A DNA stretch of 64,000 nucleotides, from positions 115,007-179,006 of the forward strand of contig NZ_WBVO01000007.1 of the NCBI RefSeq assembly GCF_008933115.1, given 5' to 3'. Source of the DNA: Phaeocystidibacter luteus (lineage in GTDB: Bacteria > Bacteroidota > Bacteroidia > Flavobacteriales > Schleiferiaceae). The position numbers and the translations under genes are program-made. Positions 61,454 to 64,000 of this stretch are shown in pieces (position 1 is the first letter of the stretch; every line of letters starts with the position of its first letter). Below the pieces are notes generated by a model that saw only the letters and a program-made list of their open reading frames with translations, was not told where the DNA came from and did not search any database.

Positions 61454-62367
61454 AAATCGCCATCATTGATCTTGGCACCAACACCTTCAACCTTCTAATT
61501 CGAGATACGGAAACAGGTCAGACCCTTTACAACAACAAGATTCCGGTGAAGCTCGGCAGCAAGGGCATTACTTCGGGCAAGATTGCCGATGATGCATTTG
61601 ACCGTGGACTGGAAGCGATGATCTCTCACAGGTCAACTGCTTCAGACCACAATGCCGACGTCATTCTCGCCTTTGCAACGTCAGCCGTACGAAGTGCGAG
61701 CAATGGAAACGATTTTGTTGAGGCGGTTTTTGAGGCTACTCAAATCAAGGTTGAAGTAATTGGCGGGATGCGCGAGGCAGAACTCATCTTTAAAGGCGTT
61801 CAGCAGGCAGTTGAAATTGGTGATGACCCCGTTCTGATCATGGATATTGGCGGCGGGAGCACGGAGTTCATTTTGGGAAACAAGCACGAGGTCTTCTGGG
61901 CCAACAGCTACGAATTAGGTGTTACGCGATTGTTGGACATGTTCTCACCTTCTGACCCGATTAAACCAAATGAAGCCATGGCTGTACGCCAGCACTGCGA
62001 ATCGGTTTTGGGAGACTTACTTGAGGCCTATACAGAGCACCCGGCAAAGATGCTCATTGGCTCTTCAGGCTCATTCGACACTTTGTACGACATACTCGCA
62101 TTGAGACATCATCGCGCCCCGCTTCAGGCTGGACAAATTAGTGGAAGCTTTGATGAAGGAGAGTTGAGAATTCTCATCAACGATTTAGTTGGGATGACCA
62201 CGGAAGAGCGGTTGCAAGTACCCGGTATGTTGGAGATGCGCGCTGAAATGATTCACCTTGCAGGTATCCAAATCGCTTTGGTATTGGATTTGCTGAATAC
62301 GGAGAAAATCCGACTATCAACCTACGCCCTCAAGGAAGGGGTGTATGCCGAACGAACAAAAAAATAA
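61450..62367 (+). CDS. Ppx/GppA-family phosphatase (exopolyphosphatase type)
   Basis: 305-residue ASKHA-fold enzyme. Seen: IAIIDLGTNTFNLLI at the N-terminus, FATSAVRSASNG near 77, EAELIFKGVQQA near 113, the phosphate-2 motif LIMDIGGGSTEFILG near 134, ELGVTRLLDMF near 155, and IGSSGSFDTLYDI near 198. It is a short form without the extra C-terminal HD domain of E. coli Ppx/GppA. It hydrolyses polyphosphate or pppGpp; which one is not decidable here. Overlaps mscS by ATGA. Confidence 0.87.
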   Translation: MKIAIIDLGTNTFNLLIRDTETGQTLYNNKIPVKLGSKGITSGKIADDAFDRGLEAMISHRSTASDHNADVILAFATSAVRSASNGNDFVEAVFEATQIKVEVIGGMREAELIFKGVQQAVEIGDDPVLIMDIGGGSTEFILGNKHEVFWANSYELGVTRLLDMFSPSDPIKPNEAMAVRQHCESVLGDLLEAYTEHPAKMLIGSSGSFDTLYDILALRHHRAPLQAGQISGSFDEGELRILINDLVGMTTEERLQVPGMLEMRAEMIHLAGIQIALVLDLLNTEKIRLSTYALKEGVYAERTKK

Positions 62368-62368
62368 G

Positions 62369-63532
62369 ATGGCGAACATACTCATCATAGAAGACGAACA
62401 GGCGATTCGCCGAGTACTGCGAAATATCCTTTCCGAAGAAAACAAAAGCTTTGTAGTTGAAGATGCCGAGAACGGCAAGGCTGGTCTCGACAAAATGGCC
62501 GAAACCAACTTCGACCTCGTACTCTGCGATATTAAGATGCCCGGCATGGATGGCATCGAAGTACTGGACCAAATCATTGCGAAATACCCCGACACTGCGG
62601 TGGTAATGATTTCGGGTCACGGTGATATCGAGACCGCCGTAGACTGCATAAAGAAAGGAGCCTACGACTTCATTTCGAAGCCGCCTGATTTAAATCGACT
62701 TCTCAACACAGTTCGCAACGCACTCGACCGTCACCAATTGGCGACGGAGGTGAAAGTGCTCAAGAAAAAGGTGAGCAAGAAATACGAGATGATTGGCAGT
62801 TCTTCTGCGTTGGCGGAAGTGCGCGAAATGATCGACAAGGTAGCCCCTACCGAAGCACGAGTGCTCGTTATGGGTCCGAATGGTTCCGGTAAAGAACTCG
62901 TTGCTCATCACATTCATGAAAAAAGCGAACGCTCAAAGGCACCGCTCATTGAAGTGAACTGCGCGGCTATACCATCTGAGCTCATAGAAAGTGAACTTTT
63001 CGGGCATAAAAAAGGAGCCTTCACCTCAGCAGTGAAAGACCGAAAGGGAAAATTCGAACTCGCAAATGGCGGTACGCTTTTCTTGGATGAAATTGGCGAC
63101 ATGAGTCTTTCAGCCCAGGCGAAAGTGCTACGTGCGCTCCAAGAGAATAAGATTACTCCTGTTGGCGGCGACAAAGAAATCAAGGTTGATGTGCGCGTTG
63201 TTGCAGCCACAAATAAAGACCTTCAAAAGGAAATTGCAGATGGCAAGTTCCGTGAAGACCTCTACCACCGATTGGGAGTGATTGTCATTCGTGTGCCGGG
63301 CTTAAACGACCGCAAGGAAGATATTCCAGAGTTGGCTGACCACTTCGGCTCTAAGATTTCAGAAGAGCAAGGAATTGCTCCGAAGACCATTAATGAGAAG
63401 GCGGTTGCGGCATTGCAGGACTTCGATTGGTCAGGAAACATTCGCGAGTTTAGAAACGTGATGGAGCGCTTGTACATCCTGGGAGGCACCGAGATCTCTG
63501 AGGCAGATGTACAGCGATACGCTCGGAAATAG
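62369..63532 (+). CDS. Sigma-54-type response regulator lacking a DNA-binding domain
   Basis: 387 residues. Receiver domain (about 1-120) with phospho-acceptor D54 in LCDIKMPG and Lys104 in FISKPP; AAA+ domain (about 140-375) with Walker A GPNGSGKE (169-176), sigma54-contact loop GAFTSA (216-221) in place of canonical GAFTGA, Walker B GTLFLDEIG (235-243), arginine-finger region REDLYHRL (295-302), and WSGNIREF (354-361). It ends 26 residues later without the Fis-type helix-turn-helix, so it would act from solution or through a partner. An alternative ATG at 62345 overlaps ppx. No kinase adjacent. Confidence 0.88.
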   Translation: MANILIIEDEQAIRRVLRNILSEENKSFVVEDAENGKAGLDKMAETNFDLVLCDIKMPGMDGIEVLDQIIAKYPDTAVVMISGHGDIETAVDCIKKGAYDFISKPPDLNRLLNTVRNALDRHQLATEVKVLKKKVSKKYEMIGSSSALAEVREMIDKVAPTEARVLVMGPNGSGKELVAHHIHEKSERSKAPLIEVNCAAIPSELIESELFGHKKGAFTSAVKDRKGKFELANGGTLFLDEIGDMSLSAQAKVLRALQENKITPVGGDKEIKVDVRVVAATNKDLQKEIADGKFREDLYHRLGVIVIRVPGLNDRKEDIPELADHFGSKISEEQGIAPKTINEKAVAALQDFDWSGNIREFRNVMERLYILGGTEISEADVQRYARK

Positions 63533-63593
63533 ACCACAACAGCATATTCTCATTGAGAATGAAGTTCTAATTGAACTCGAACAAAACGAATGG

Positions 63594-63622
63594 AAGCCGA
63601 TCCGAGAGGGTCGGCTTTTTTC
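63594..63622 (+). terminator. Terminator after the response regulator gene
   Basis: AAGCCGATCC / GGGTCGGCTT with a GAGA loop and a T run; closes the ABC-MscS-Ppx-regulator operon. Confidence 0.85.
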
Positions 63623-63684
63623 ATGGCAACATATTGATAACGTTCAATCGCATTCAAACCCCTTTCCCAATTCCCGGATTTATC

Positions 63685-63692
63685 TACCTTTG
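63685..63692 (+). promoter_or_regulatory. -7 box TACCTTTG before the small conserved gene
   Basis: TAnnTTTG match 24 bp upstream of ATG 63717. It shows the longer frame from 63507, which runs through the terminator, is not the gene. Confidence 0.7.
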
Positions 63693-63716
63693 TCCGCAAT
63701 TCAAAGAAAACGAACC

Positions 63717-63947
63717 ATGGTGCCGAAATTCCTCTTAGGGGACAACACAGATTTTCCGGATGCGATTTTCATCGTACACACCGAGTTCCCTCGTTTCGTG
63801 CTCAATCTTGAGAACGATGAGGTGGAATGGTTCGACGATATTTCAGGAGAAGATAAAGATGATGTCACCTCAGAGGTTAGTACCCTCATTGAAGAAGCGG
63901 AAGAATTCTACCAGCGGGAGGTAGACCGCTATCAGCAAAATTCTTGA
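63717..63947 (+). CDS. Small conserved Bacteroidota protein of unknown function
   Basis: 76 residues, very acidic in the C-terminal half. FLLGDNTDFPDAIFIVHTEFPRFVLNLENDEVEWFDD looks like a protein widely conserved in Flavobacteriia, recognised by general appearance only; no function known to me. No signal peptide or membrane helix. It has its own promoter box and a strong terminator, so it is a single-gene transcription unit. Confidence 0.75.
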   Translation: MVPKFLLGDNTDFPDAIFIVHTEFPRFVLNLENDEVEWFDDISGEDKDDVTSEVSTLIEEAEEFYQREVDRYQQNS

Positions 63948-63967
63948 TATCAATCATATTATATATG

Positions 63968-63997
63968 AATCCCCGCTCAACAGCGGGGATTTTTTTT
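63968..63997 (+). terminator. Terminator at the right edge
   Basis: AATCCCCGCT / AGCGGGGATT with a 4-nt loop followed by TTTTTT. Confidence 0.88.
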
Positions 63998-64000
63998 GAC

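Noticed and set aside
63507..63716. N-terminal 70 residues of the last gene
   Set aside because: This stretch includes a terminator hairpin and the promoter box, and overlaps the end of the response regulator gene.

Overview
The window looks like a chromosomal segment of a marine-type Bacteroidota, probably Flavobacteriales. The taxon is inferred from gene content and signals, not from a database search. Support comes from many TAnnTTTG promoter boxes, almost no Shine-Dalgarno sequences, a short RpoD without region 1.1, a PorT-like type IX secretion protein beside menaquinone methyltransferase, a lipid-anchored TamA-like protein (TamL), an OlsF-like aminolipid synthase, and a tmRNA whose tag ends in NYALAA. 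About 57 protein genes, one tmRNA and several repeat families are described.

Layout. 1-16 kb is dense core genome: meaB (cut by the left edge), aminotransferase, K+ transporter, menG/ubiE, porT-like, EamA permease, SPOUT methyltransferase, tamL, class I aldolase with accD, then rpsO-pnp-rpoD. 16-26 kb is repeat-rich. Arrays of about 215 bp units, each ending in a bulged hairpin next to GTAG or ATAG, fill the gaps around rpe, an AlaDH/PNT-type dehydrogenase, ssrA, a run of small unrecognised minus-strand genes, a truncated globin and a formylglycine-generating-enzyme-like lipoprotein. 26-34 kb holds a TPR histidine kinase, outer-membrane barrels, YaaA, and a CsgG-like/LPP20 lipoprotein pair. 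34-40 kb is a MarR-led beta-oxidation operon. 40-44 kb has an M3 peptidase, a second copy of a mobile-looking element and a cassette of two exported proteins. 44-64 kb is core again: ksgA-mgtE, a 2-hydroxyacid dehydrogenase, the OlsF-like gene, lysA-GNAT-aspartate kinase, fbp-mfd-dinB-like, and an ABC/MscS/Ppx/sigma54-regulator operon.

The most unusual content is non-coding. (1) A roughly 180-185 bp element with imperfect terminal inverted repeats and two internal palindromes whose centres are exactly 42 bp apart occurs twice, at 1024-1203 and inverted at 42565-42749. Each copy is associated with a tract of eight 7-bp repeats. (2) The 215 bp units carry REP-like hairpins with a fixed bulge and show all four combinations of two variable modules, a sign of recombination between units. 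(3) A row of five GC-rich hairpins precedes the rpe promoter. No transposase lies in the window, so any of these would have to be mobilised in trans.

Start codons were often moved inward from the longest reading frame because a TAnnTTTG box sits between the upstream candidate and a downstream ATG/GTG. Functions rest on motif recognition only; nothing was searched.
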